64,000 nt of DNA from Melampsora larici-populina 98AG31 (lineage: Eukaryota > Basidiomycota > Pucciniomycetes > Pucciniales > Melampsoraceae). A program made the translations under genes and the position numbers. The stretch covers positions 1,627,819 through 1,691,818 of the forward strand of contig NW_006768774.1 of assembly GCF_000204055.1 (NCBI RefSeq). The letters are read 5' to 3'. Positions 22,801 through 33,950 of the stretch are shown one piece after another. Under the pieces are notes generated by a model. That model was not told the DNA's origin. It was given only the letters and a program-made list of their open reading frames with translations, and ran no database searches. Every line of letters starts with the position of its first letter. The stretch's first letter is position 1.

Positions 22801-24368
22801 CCATCCAATTACTCTGGAAAGAGAAATGAATGTCTTCAATATTGAAAGAGGCGGACACTATGCGCATTCCATTGCTGAAATTGGAAAAATGGTAATGGCA
22901 AGAGAAACATGAGATTATTATACAGATCAATCAAAAGGAAAAGGATTGAACTTGACGTACGTGGTCCAATAAATCAGTTGATGGAGCCATCTATCACCGC
23001 CGTCTGGGTCCGCAGAATCAGTCATCAAGCCTTCTTGTACCAGGAAATACCGCCGAAGATAGCCTAAGCGGTCAATATGTCCAAAGGATGGATGTATATC
23101 CACCACTGTTCGAATAGGAGCCGTTCCTACATGAGCACGTCCAACCTATGGTGGAATTAATGTCAGCACTTGTTCAATATACCAAATAAGAAAAATCTTG
23201 TACCTTTAAACCCAAAGGACCAGTTGTTGGGTCATTGATGATGATTTCTTTCAATTTTGCCTTTGATAGAGGATCTGCCTTTTTCGCATTGGGCCAAATA
23301 TGCTTGTGTTCGCCTTGGTGTCGCAGTATACTCCATCCGGTGTTGTACTCTTCGTCAAATCGACATTTAGCATTACATTCAACATGTTCCTGGATGCCGT
23401 CACAGTCGTCAATGGGACACACAGTGCCTCTGTTTGAATATTAGAGTGGTGGTAAGTCTTTTATACAAACAAGAAGAATGAAATAAATAAGGAAAAACTT
23501 ACTGATTTAGAAGTTTTTCAATCATCTTGTACCCAGTCGGAGGTGACCCAGCAAATCGACAAGAAGAGTTTGAGCACTTCATCACTCCAAGACAGGTAAA
23601 TCTCAATATCTTCCAGTCTTCGTTGGAAGTATCCGTTTTCATCGTGTGTGTCCAAGCAACATAGCCAAAGTTGGTAACCTTGGCTTTGGGTTCCAAGACG
23701 AAAACCGTGTCTCCATTGGGGTAAATCGGGTAGTTTTGCTCGTCGACAACACAGCCATAGTCGATGAATGTCTCAAATTGGTGTTTTTTGGAGGGAATCC
23801 GAAGGTGTGGGCGGTTAACAGCTTCGTGGCTATCAGGTTGTTGAGGATTAGAGCTAACAGGATTGTGTTCAGATGTTGAATTGGATTTCGACTTCTTTTT
23901 TTTCTTACTTTTTTCTTTCGAAAGAGATGGTGGAGGTGACTCTGATGGCTCATCCGGGGACGGTTGATGCTTCCTCTTATTGCGCTTTTTTGCCTTAGAG
24001 TTTGCGGATTCAAGAGGTGAGTCAGGTTCATTCTCATTCAATAATTTTTCTTGATGTTCTTGATGTCAACGTTTCTTGACCTTCTTTTTTGTATCAGAAG
24101 GGGGTGAGGGATCATGATACAAGTTTTGTTCAACATCTGAATCAGTCATTGTGACTAGATCAGATTCCGGAGACTTGATAGGTGAAATCGAGTAACGTTG
24201 TGATCTGATTTGTCGCGGTGTTCTTGGAATACAATCAAAAGGTTTTCTTGTAATAGTGTTGATTTGATAACTGGAAGGAGGATCTTTGCAATTATACAAT
24301 GAATCAAATCGATCTGTTAGAGCATTGTCTGCTCCGTCGTGTGATATGTTTTGACCCATTCTGATCAA
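19824..24368 (-). pseudogene. MULE transposase: GCM-like finger, DDE core, USP-like protease
   Basis: Exons (minus) are 24368-23503, 23429-23204, 23145-22961, 22874-22370, 22308-21992 and 21720-19824. All joins keep phase and use GT-AG; total 1332 codons. One TGA (24066-24068) interrupts codon 101; an ATG at 24041 could start a 1222-residue protein without it. A basic N-terminus leads into a GCM/WRKY-like zinc finger at about 185-332 (FTCLGVMKC, CPIDDC, GEHKH). The DDE core has Asp470 (LSDVTYRFF), Asp540 (QVVDFSQAQ), the CKQH block 571-574 and Glu690 (TTNGQESMHR). An AT-hook (PGRPRG) lies near 795. The C-terminal module resembles a ubiquitin-specific protease: Cys825 (NRCWQSATLESL), Cys pairs, and His1090 (GFHYWFKVVR) with WHYDEAQNGG. 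It ends in an acidic and Lys-rich tail. The transposase would cut at the terminal repeats; the role of the protease module is not known to me. Confidence 0.8.
21803..21947. mobile_element. Mini-copy of the MULE terminal repeat in an intron
   Basis: Within the 271-nt fifth intron of the transposase gene lies about 145 bp rich in GGTGTAAA/TTTACACC. Its right part (GTGTTTACACC, ATGGGTGTAAA, CACCCGGTGTAA) repeats the element's own outer end. It includes a perfect inverted repeat with 22-bp arms and a 3-nt loop (21811-21832, 21836-21857). It looks like a MITE derived from the same family. Confidence 0.55.
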
Positions 24369-24881
24369 TGAGACAAGGATGTGATAATGGCAAATAGGTA
24401 ATTTGATGATTTGATGTTATAATGTCATAGGAAATTTGAAAAAAGACGAAAAGGGAAATGAAAAGAGGAATGGTAAAGAGAAGGGACTGGTTTTACGTGT
24501 CAATGATATCATGATAACCCTTCTTCCACTCTTGTGGGCAATGATGAATGATTATTTGGTCATTTTAGGCTTCGATATCAGGTATTTACGTCCGATATCG
24601 GGTTGAATCATGGTTTGAAATGATCAAAATCTTGACGAATTGATATGTTTGTGGAAGTAATGCGTCAAACTGTTGGTGGAAACCATTGAGGTGTAAAATT
24701 ATATATTACAAGGGTACTGTGGTACTTTTACCCCGTACAGTTTTCCACCTGGGAACCCGGTGTCAACAAACCCGGTGCAAACCTCTAACTCGGAGCCCTA
24801 TCTGACAATTTTCCCCTCAATATTTTTACACTGTATAAGTCGGTGGAAAAAAAACAAAAATACCCGGGGTAAAATTAAATA

Positions 24882-26782
24882 CAGTCAATCTAGTTTTGCT
24901 TGTCCAATCAGATTTTATTTATTTATTTATTACACCAATACAGGTGATTCTATAAGCATAAACATCATATGCTTATGTGCTTTATCAGGAGTCGTGAGTC
25001 TGAACAACCACAGTTGACCACAGTCCACAGCGCTTGATTATCACAAACCTGTCCTCGACATCATCCTTTCATCCTCACACACATTGTTCCAGCTCGATCA
25101 CATCTCTCATCGTCCATCCTCACAGCCAAGGAACCTTCATGTGAGTTTTGACCAAGAGGCTTCGATTTTGGTCTCTTTGCTTTGATCCAGACCTCTCAGC
25201 TTCGATTTGAACCTTCCCGTCTTTGATTCAACCCTCTGCACACTTGATTTGATCCTGTAAAGTTCACTCCCTCAATCAAAACGTAGCTTGAAAAGAATGC
25301 TGACCTACCTTGCAATTTTATGATCCATGGAAGTTCATCAGATTGGAGTGGATTATTCAGAGCACCTTTATCAGCTACTTCTATTCTTAATAAACACTCG
25401 GCAATCAATTTTCAACTGGATGGTGAAGAAGAAAAGATGGATGGTTTGCTATCAAAAGTGTTGATCTAGGTCTTGATCGCTACCCACACAATATCAAAAC
25501 AGAAGCCAAATTATAGGCATCAATCGATCACCCTAATGTTGGTTCAATCCACTCAAGCTTCTGTTCAGTTTGGATCTTGGTCTCATTTTTGAACCCTTCC
25601 TTTAGGCTTTGGATACAGCTTGTAAGCATCAATTTCTCTAGATGTTTGTTGGGCAACTTAAGAGTTCCGTTCTTATACATTTCTTCCTTAGCTTTGAATG
25701 TTTTCCATCAGATTAATTCCATTTTCTTAGTGTTTATCCTTCTTGTATTTACTCTAGCCTCAGCTTTTCATTGTAATACACAACACTTTGAAATGCAGTC
25801 TCTTCCTGTACAAATTCAATCTGAGATCAAAATGTGGATCTGATGAGACACATTGTACTCATAGGCAATGGAAAAAGTCCAGAAACTAAATTGACTATAA
25901 GACCAGGGATTTGGGAACGATGAAGGTAAATTGTTCATATCATTGATAATGAGCACTTGGATAACAGGTACAAACTCCCTATATACAAATAAGACACATA
26001 TACATAGCAAGAAAAAACAATACGAGATTCACAGACCTAGACAGATCGATGTGAAGCTCTGAGCAATCATGTTAAATAGCAGTGCTGATGATTAGCAACA
26101 AAAAGTTATACTTATGAATCAGCAGTATCAACACAAATCAACGACACACGATTGATTATTGCCCCTGGGTTTGATTCAGTGAATTGGTCGGTCTCCAAAG
26201 TAGAAATGCCCGAACTGACGACTAGAGCTAGAGTTGACAAGCAGAAGGGAGTCAAAAGAAGTTAATCGTTTCAATCAGCGGGTGTTCAGCTGAGTCAAAG
26301 GACATACATAGTTTGAATCAGCAATAAGATAAGGAATCGATTTGATGAAATTGAAGGTATCTGATGAACGGACCAGGATATTGAACCCGCTGGAAAGATA
26401 AGGAAGATATTTAGAAATCAGAGGATTGATATCATTATGAGAAAGACATTCAAGGAGCTTACTTGAGTCAAAGCCAGGATATTACAGTCGAGACCAAGAG
26501 GGTAAGATCACGGATGAAATCTTGAGAGATATCCTCAATTCTCAAAGGATATGGTGAGGTAGAGAGAAGGGATTGGACAATTCAAGTGATCCATGGATGG
26601 GTTTGGAGGCGATGGATTGGTGCTGATTAGTTAGCAGCACCAATTGTGATTGGTGGACAGCCCCCTTCAATTGGATACACTTCAATCACGATTGAAGGCT
26701 ATGTATGCTTATAAAATGGCCTGTATTGATGAGAAAATAAAAAATAAAAAATCGGAATGGACAAGCAAAACTGGAATGACTG
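24882..26782. mobile_element. TA-flanked TIR element inside the MULE right end
   Basis: The ends are imperfect inverted repeats of about 45 bp: CAGTCAATCTAGTTTTGCTT at the left, and CAGTCATTCCAGTTTTGCTT on the reverse strand of the right. TA lies on both sides (24880-24881, 26783-26784). The TA duplication and CAGT start suit the Tc1/mariner/pogo superfamily. No transposase frame is visible in the 1.9 kb, so the element is non-autonomous or its interior is degraded. A CCAGGATATT string occurs twice (about 26371, 26475). Confidence 0.7.
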
Positions 26783-26787
26783 TATTA

Positions 26788-27603
26788 CACTACAAGAAAT
26801 ATAATGTTTTCTGGGCAGAAAATTAAATTATTGATACACAAAAATATTGAGAGGCCAGGAGAAGGGCAACAAATAAATAAAAATATGCATCTTGTTCCCT
26901 GCGGTGAGAGCTTCACTCTCCATATTTTTCCGTATTTTTACAGTCTGTATTGATTAGTGTACTAACAATAAACCTTCACAATCATCCAATTACAACCTGT
27001 AACAAGCACTGAAATTTGGCTCATTAGTGTTTAGAGACACTTTTGATTTCTGAAAATACTCATAACTTTTTCAATTCCGGTCCAAAACGCTCGATTTTGG
27101 GTGCATTGGTAAGCTGGAATTGTCCTCCACATAGTTCATAAGAGGACCACACAGCATGCTGGTCTGCTAAAAAAGATATCATCTTTTTTATACATTTGTA
27201 CATAGAGATCCATAGAATGATTGGCATACTAGCTACATAGTTCTTGATCTTATGAAAGTTCGAGAGGAAGAGTTCAGCTTTCTAATGCACTTAAAATCGA
27301 GTGTTTTGATGCAGATTTGACAAAGTTATAGGTGTTTTCAGGTATCAAAAGTTTCTCTAAACACTAATGAGCCAAATTTCAGTGCTTGTTACAGGTTGTA
27401 ATTGGATGATTATGAAGGTTTATTGTTAGTACACTAATCAATACAGACTGTAAAAATATGGAAAAATATGGAGAGTGAAGCTCTCACCGCAGGGAACAAG
27501 ATGCATGTTTTTATTTATTTTTTGCCCTTCTCCTGGCCTCACAATATTTTTGTGTATCAATAATTTAATTTTCTGCCCAGAAAATATTATATTTTGTGTA
27601 GTG
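26788..27603. mobile_element. CACTA-type foldback element, 816 bp
   Basis: The left end begins CACTACAAGAAATATAATG and the reverse strand of the right end begins CACTACACAAAATATAATA. The arms extend about 380 bp each. The outer 290 bp are nearly identical, and only the centre diverges. A TTA duplication flanks the element (26785-26787, 27604-27606). CACTAC ends with a 3-bp duplication are the hallmark of CACTA (En/Spm) elements. No transposase is encoded. The left TTA directly abuts the TA of the neighbouring TIR element, so both integrated at one spot. Confidence 0.8.
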
Positions 27604-27782
27604 TTACCGCCGGGTCCACGACTTTTACACTGTCTCACTTACACCACAATACATTACACAGACTACAAAAAATGTGAGTCAGTGTAAAATTATAAATACA
27701 CCGGGGTTATTTATAATTTTACACCAAGTCGTGTTTACACCAAAAATATGGGTGTAAACCACCCGGTGTAATTTTCTCCCAC

Positions 27783-27794
27783 CCGCTTTTGTAC
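27783..27794. repeat. Right target-site duplication of the MULE
   Basis: CCGCTTTTGTAC matches 19061-19072 exactly. Confidence 0.8.
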
Positions 27795-29040
27795 TCTGCT
27801 TACCAATCTTGGCCTCTCTTTTGACTGTTTTTGGTAGTGCTTCCATACCTCCCAAATGCCTCAAAATTCACAATCCCCTATCATGTCCATTACCGGCACC
27901 AGTGTCATACTCTAATTACCAATCTCGGCCTATTTTTCAACTGCCCTCCGGACTAATCAATTCCCCTCCTCTTGGCTTCCTTTGACACACATTTTCCTCA
28001 ACATTCCCGATGACATATGTAATCCCCAGTACGCCTATATTAGGACTCTATCAGTTAAGACCTGTCATATCACTACACAGGTAGGATTGATCAATGTGAC
28101 ATCTCATATGTCTTGAGCTTGGAAATTAATGTTGCTTTTCCGTTTAGTAAAGCTTTCTACTCGACTGTCCATCATCAATTCTGCTCAATACACCCTCGCT
28201 CTGCTATTTCTTCATTCGATCTCCTAAGACATACCACCCTGCACATTGACCTCAGCATTCCTCAGCTCCGCAAACTCACTTTACAATCAAATGAACTGCA
28301 ATTTCATCACTTCAATCAATTTAGATTCATTTTGTTATTCAATCAACGTATCTTTATCACATGAAGTACCAACTTACTGTCATCAAGATCAATTCATCAT
28401 TATCAAAAACATCAACATTTCAAGACTCGACTTGGTCATCATCAATCAGAAGAATCAATCGGTCCAAAATATGTTTCTACTTCTTCATCTATTTCAAAAT
28501 CTTTATCCACGTCTTGCCCAGTTCATCCACTCAACCAGTGTCATCCTCAAAAAACTTTGCTTCAAATAAGAAAATAATTGAACATCAAATTCAAATCATT
28601 GACATCAATTCAATTTCTCTCTTTGATGTACTCCTAGGACTCCAGTTTAATATTTTAAGTTCCGATTGAAAACCTTTAATTTGAAGACCGAGATCATAGA
28701 AGTCATCTGATTGTTTTTGTTTCATTTTAGGAAATCTTTTGATTTATGTTTGATTAAAATCAATCCGCATTAGGAGCAACATTATGGGCACCATCAAATG
28801 AAGGGCCTAATGTATGAATTGAATATTAAACAAAACTAACTTGTCATGGAACCAAATTCAAACTGAAGATTATGAGGATGTTCACATTCAATTCTATCAA
28901 CAAATTGTTCATATCAAACTTTCTGAACTAATCCACATTAAATTAAATCCTTGAAAAGTCTAGGTGAAGAAGCTTTAAGTGTGTAGTGCTGAAGAACAAA
29001 TTCAATTATCGACTCAGGCTCAACTTGGCCCTCGCCCCGT
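27795..29040. other. Gene-free stretch
   Basis: The first 200 bp continue the repeat family into which the MULE was inserted. The remainder is AT-rich, with open frames on the plus strand at 28113-28669 that carry no motif. The left end of the Helitron-like unit ending at 31495 may lie here, but I could not place it. Confidence 0.4.
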
Positions 29041-30170
29041 CCCCAATTTCATCCGCACAGGCATGAGGAATTTATTGTCTCATTACCAACTTCTTGGTAA
29101 GCTCTATTGGATAATATTGTTCAATGTCATCAAAAATCAAAGGAATTAGATAGCTTGGATCAGCTGGATGCTGATCTGATGAGATCTGCTAAGAAATTAG
29201 GATTCTCTGATTGTCAAATTGCAACGTTAGTTTTGACTTCAGAACTTGAAGGTGAAGTTGGAACTAAGCGTAAATCACTCGGAATCACACCTTTTGTGAA
29301 ACAAATCGATACATTAGCAGCATCATCCTGCTCATACAAATTACCTTTACACGACTTATCACGCTACCGAACATGATTTAGAATTTGATGAAAATGGAAC
29401 GATGGTCTTGGGTACTGGAGTTTATAGGATTGGTAGTTCAGTAGAATTTGATTGGTGTACAGTGACATGTGTTCGTAAAGTCAGAGAAATGGGTAAAAAG
29501 ACGGTGATGATTAAATATAATCAAGAAACGGTTTCCACGGATTTTGATGAAGCTGATCAATTGTATTTTTTTGAAATAGTGATGGATATCTATGAACTTG
29601 AATTGGCTCAAGGTGTGATTGTTAGTGTGGGTGGACAATTACCTCAAAACATTGCACTTTGATTGAAAGAGAATGGGGTGAAGGTTCTTGGTACCTATCC
29701 AGAGATGATTGATAATGCTGAAGATTGACACAAGTTTTCAAAGACACTTAATCAAGCTGGCATCGATCAACAGGAATGGGTAGAAGTCAGTAGAAGTCAC
29801 GACGCTTGATTCAGCTATGAAATTTGCCGATGAGGTTGGTTATCCAGTCCTGATCCGACCTACGTTTTATCGGGTGCAGCCATGAACGTGGTTTGGGATC
29901 GATCGACCTTGGAACACTCACTTACTGCTGCAGCTGAAGTCTCATCTGAACATCCATTCGTCTTGACCAAATTCATTGCTGGCGCTCAGGAAATCGATGT
30001 CGATGGTGTGGCGCATGAAGGCAAACTACTTGTTCATGCGGTCTTTGAACACGTCGAAAATGCGGGAGTTCACTCGGGAGATGCGACCTCGGTCTTACTA
30101 CCATTCTCATTAGAAGTTCAAGATATGAGTAGATTAAAAGAAATCGCATAAAAAGTTGCCAAAATACTTT
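29041..30170 (+). pseudogene. Carbamoyl-phosphate synthase large subunit fragment
   Basis: Translated pieces match the middle of the ammonia-dependent large subunit, probably the arginine-specific fungal enzyme. They are [13 protein letters not shown] and [14 protein letters not shown], then after a frame change near 29346 [67 protein letters not shown] and GAAMNVVWDRSTLEHSL, and finally HVENAGVHSGDATSVLL. Damage includes TGA in place of Arg at 29660-29662 and 29726-29728, a 10-bp tandem duplication near 29783-29802, a small deletion near 29868, and TAA for Lys near 30149. The intact enzyme makes carbamoyl phosphate. Only the central part is present, so this is a captured or duplicated fragment. 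Confidence 0.8.
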
Positions 30171-31470
30171 TGTCCACCTCTCTCTTCATTATGCGTAATT
30201 CAAGGTAATTTAGATAGATCAGCTCCAAGTGTTTCAGAAGAAATTTTAGAATGTGTCTCAGCTGTTGCAAACGATCAAGAGCTTGGTGAAGGGAAGTTTA
30301 TAACTTGCGGAATGGGTAAGTAATTCGTCACAAATCTTGAGTTCTCTTCCAAATCAATCAAATTGCTAAACAAAAACCTTTCCAAATTTGTTTGATAGGT
30401 AAACTACACATGGTCACATCTCATTCAGTTGTACCAAGTTCTGCTTTGAATTCATCAATTCTATCCCGCCTCTTCTTGCTTTCATTATTCTCAAACCTAA
30501 GTATAAAATCATCAGGTTCACCACTTTTAATCAATATAGAATTAGCAAAAGGAGCCTCAACTTATCATGATAGATGTCAAAGACCTCATCTTGCATCAGG
30601 TTATACTCTTGCACCTAAACACAATAATTCTACTGAGGAATTGAATGATATTCAAGATGATCTCATTTATCATCATTCTAATGATGAAGAGAAGAAAGTG
30701 ATTTATCTTGGAAATAATTTAAGGGGGCCATCCTTGAAGCTTTTGATGGATATTGAATTATGTAATGAAGCAATTTTCCTGGGTTTTCATCCTTTCTCTC
30801 TTGCTTGTGAAAATAAAAGGATAAAAAGCAAAGTTTATCTTTTGTTTGCCTTCCAAATTGCATTTATTAGGATTGGGTTCTTTGTTTGATGATAATGAAG
30901 GAAAATAATAAGTAATCAATTGTAATTGCAATCTAACTATTATGAATGTCAAATTGAATTATTTAGAGAATGTCTTTCAGAACTTGATTCATAGGGTTCA
31001 GCTTTAGATAATGTATTCAGACTCAACGCTCAGTTGAATTTTAATCTTACAAAAGAATCTTATTTGTCTTTAAACTTTTCCTTAACAGAAGTGTGGTATA
31101 CTAATTGTTTGTGTCTGGTTCAATCCTTTTCAGGAAACAGTATGGGTTATGTGATTTTTTTCCCTTCACTTTAAGTTCCAAAAATGTATTTGAATACCTT
31201 CAATAAGTGATTGAAATGAACAATCATTTAATTTTCTCATCATTCATTGGGTTTCCTTTTTATTAAAGTTGTAACTCATCTGTGTCTGTGTTTTACATCA
31301 ATTGATCCTTGTGTGAAATGAGTATCGTCAAAATGATGTGATTAGTTGAGCATGGAGCATAATGATTTAGCCCAAACACTTATCATATTTCATGTATTTG
31401 TTTTCCTGATCCTGACTCAAGCCTCCAGCCATTTGGATAAATATGAACACTTTACTTATTGAATTTAGAG
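30171..31470 (+). other. Possible exons of an unrecognised gene, then gene-free DNA
   Basis: At about 30204-30318 the plus strand reads GNLDRSAPSVSEEILECV and ELGEGKFITCGMGK, followed by GTAAGT and, at about 30400, TTGATAG. The following frame (LHMVTSHSVVPSSALN...) continues to 30889. Codon usage and splice signals suggest a real gene fragment, but I do not recognise it. From 30890 to 31470 nothing is supported. Confidence 0.3.
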
Positions 31471-31495
31471 GCGGGCTCGCCCGCCTAAGCTCTAG
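31470..31495 (+). mobile_element. Helitron-like 3' terminus
   Basis: A perfect hairpin, AGGCGGGC-TC-GCCCGCCT (31470-31487), is followed at once by AAGCT and CTAG (31492-31495), then T. A GC-rich hairpin a few bases before a CTRR end, with T after it, is the signature of a Helitron 3' end. The 5' TC end was not found. The decayed gene fragments at 29.0-30.9 kb lie upstream and may be its cargo. Confidence 0.5.
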
Positions 31496-33950
31496 TTAAA
31501 TAAATGTAAATTCGTAAACCCCCCACCTTCAAACAAAAACTCAGCAATTATGCCTCCCCTTAGGGTTAGCCATAAGAGCTGAGTTTCCGTTTGAAAGCCG
31601 GAGCTTACAAACCTACACCAACCATGCCACCCCTACTATTTCAGCTACCACTGGTCGTAAAGACGACTTCCTGGTCAGCTGTTGAGGGGCGTGGGGATTC
31701 GCTTTCCTACCATCCATGAACCACATTTTATATTCAATTTTTCCCCCTCTTGAGTCTATGTCTCGACATGAAGCCTTCTCCTCTGCATTTGGTTATCCTT
31801 CAGTTAACCGCTTCCCTCCTTCAATGTCTTTACCTTCCGTATTTTCTTATTTTGGCTTCCGCATAAAGAGCTTTCTTTCATGTTTTCAGTGTGCACCAAA
31901 ATCAATCTATACTGACGGTTAAATCTATAAAAGTAAGTATTCGGCATCAACCTCTCATTTTGGTAAAATTATTCATTCCCCCCTCCTAGCATTACCATTT
32001 GCTTCCCGCTTCAGCCTTATAATTCAAGCATCCCATTTCTCTTTCCGGCCTCCTCAGCTCTGCCTCACTTTCTCATTACAGCCAAGTCATCCTAATGCTT
32101 TGAAGCCTCAAACGTATGGACTAGCACATTACTTATCGTAACACTTAGTCTTATAAGCATACACCAATCTTCAAAGTACATGATTATCAAAAACTATCTT
32201 TCACATTGAACTGCTATACTCATATTTCCTCTTTTGTTATATGTTCTTGCTATGTCCGTTTCTCATTCAATCAATTCATTACTTATGCATCAAACACTAT
32301 TTCTTTCAGTCATCTATTTATGTAAGATTCCACATCACCCTAACCCTGATTGTCTACGGCCATTTGCAACCACTTCCATGTATGTATTAGTCCTCCTTTT
32401 TCACCCAAATAGGCAAATGCCATTTGCGCTGATGTACCTCCATTCATGTGCGCCTCCGGTGATCTCACTATGCCTTCATTTCATTTTCATCAATATTTTC
32501 TTGCTCATCATATCCATTGGGTAGCCCCTCCACATTCCCTTTTCATAACTGGTTTGTTATACCTGAGTTTTCTCAACTTTGATTGATCATTCAAGTTAAA
32601 GGGAAACCGTGTTCGACGGCAAAACTCCCCAAAACTACCAATTCCTACTCCAGAATTCGAGGTTTACACGTCTTCACAATACAATCTTGATCCCACGCGA
32701 CTCACCCCTAATCAACTACCCAATCCGGTTGATCCCCCATTTACGCACCCAAATCCATCATATTCCGCGTATTTCAACATGTCAGCTATCACACTACGTA
32801 CAACATTCCACATTCAGCCTCGACCCTCATCTTGCAACGAGGCGATTGTCTCCTTCTCTGATGCAAGACGAGGTACTTCCCTATCATCCCAGCATCATAC
32901 AGGAATCAACGCCTACTCGAATCATCTTACGTCGTTCCCAACCGTACCAACCTCTTCACCGGCATCCTGACCCAGTACGCACCCGTTCTACATAGGTCAC
33001 CTCTCACAACTTCGACAGCTTTTGCTGACACAGGAACAGATTAGTTTGCGCCACTTTTGTCGACACCCTCATTTTCACGCCTACTTCCGGTTGTCTCCAC
33101 CGATTCACATGAGTTCGCATGTCCAATGCTCAGGATTAAAGTATCCGCTTTTTCAGCGCTCATTGCCTCTTTCATAGGCCTTTGTCTGCGGTTACTTTTG
33201 GCCTCCGCGCGCAGGCAATTGCATTGGTGTTCCTGGCTTTCACTCATCACCCATGAGTCTCCCAATCACGGAAACCGAATCGAGCTGATCCTCGGGAAGA
33301 CAAGCCATTTCAAATGTTTGTCGTTCTTTGTAATGCAGCTCGCGAATCAAAACATTCACAACATAGTGGCGGCGATTTGACAACTTCAAAGCTCCAACAT
33401 GTGCACATCGATGGTCTTTCAGCTTTGTCATTGACTCAATTGTCCGGGTAAGACCATTCTGAGTGCTGTTTGCCTCAGTGACTGTGTCAGCCCTCTGCTA
33501 ATCCTGATTCTGTCCGTTTGTGGATCGTGCCTTTGCTTAATGGGTGCGCTCTTTCTTTCCGATTGGTTCAGGGAGAGGCGTCTTGGCATTGAGATACACC
33601 AGTGTGAAATCAACGGTCTAGCAAATCAACCACGACCACGCTCAATATGTTGTGAGCTTGTTCAGCTGGATACCTCGTGGCGCGTGAAATCACCAAACGG
33701 CTCAAGTATAAAGCAACACTCATTCTGTGCGTAAGTCCCTGCACCATCACTCACAGTTCATTCGCATTTGTCTCTTGCATTGCTCTAGCAGTATCAGGTA
33801 TGATTATTTCTTTCATCCGCTCATTGATGTCTCTTGCCCCTCCTATGCCTCACGTTTTGAAACCTTTTTGTCAACCTCTTCGCAATTTTAATCTTTCACA
33901 GTCCGTCGCAGTCACCCTATCACACATCCATATTGTTACTCGAACCAGCG
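31496..33950. other. Repeat-family 5' region, no supported gene
   Basis: A conserved string GTGGGGATTCGCTTTCC (31691) is followed by TTTTATATTC, as at 18913 before the MULE insertion. It may mark the upstream region of the gene at 33951. Open frames on both strands (for example 32609-32995 plus, 33041-33431 minus) have no recognisable motif. Confidence 0.4.

Larger units (their letters stand above)
19073..27782 (-). mobile_element. Mutator-like (MULE) DNA transposon with nested insertions
   Basis: The element is bounded by a 12-bp duplication. Its terminal inverted repeats of about 200 bp are rich in GGTGTAAA and TTTACACC. The left copy is 19073-19280; the right copy is 24828-24881 continued at 27604-27782. 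The right copy is split by two later elements (24882-26782 and 26788-27603). Taking both out with one copy of each short duplication gives AAAATTAAATATTA followed by CCGCCGGG, which aligns with AAAATTAAATATTG and CGGCCGGG of the left copy. The single gene inside encodes a DDE transposase. Without the nested insertions the element would be about 6.0 kb. It sits in a repeat family marked by GTGTGGGGATTCAC at 18911, also seen at 31690. Confidence 0.85.

Noticed and set aside
19824..24368. Assignment of this transposase to the KDZ class
   Set aside because: No CxC cluster or DGNFQHR-type motif; the SDVTY, VDFSQAQ and TTNGQES blocks and the 11-12 bp duplication fit MULE better.
33041..33431. Minus-strand frames of 63-74 residues upstream of the 33951 gene
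   Set aside because: No motif, overlap with plus-strand frames, no splice partner.
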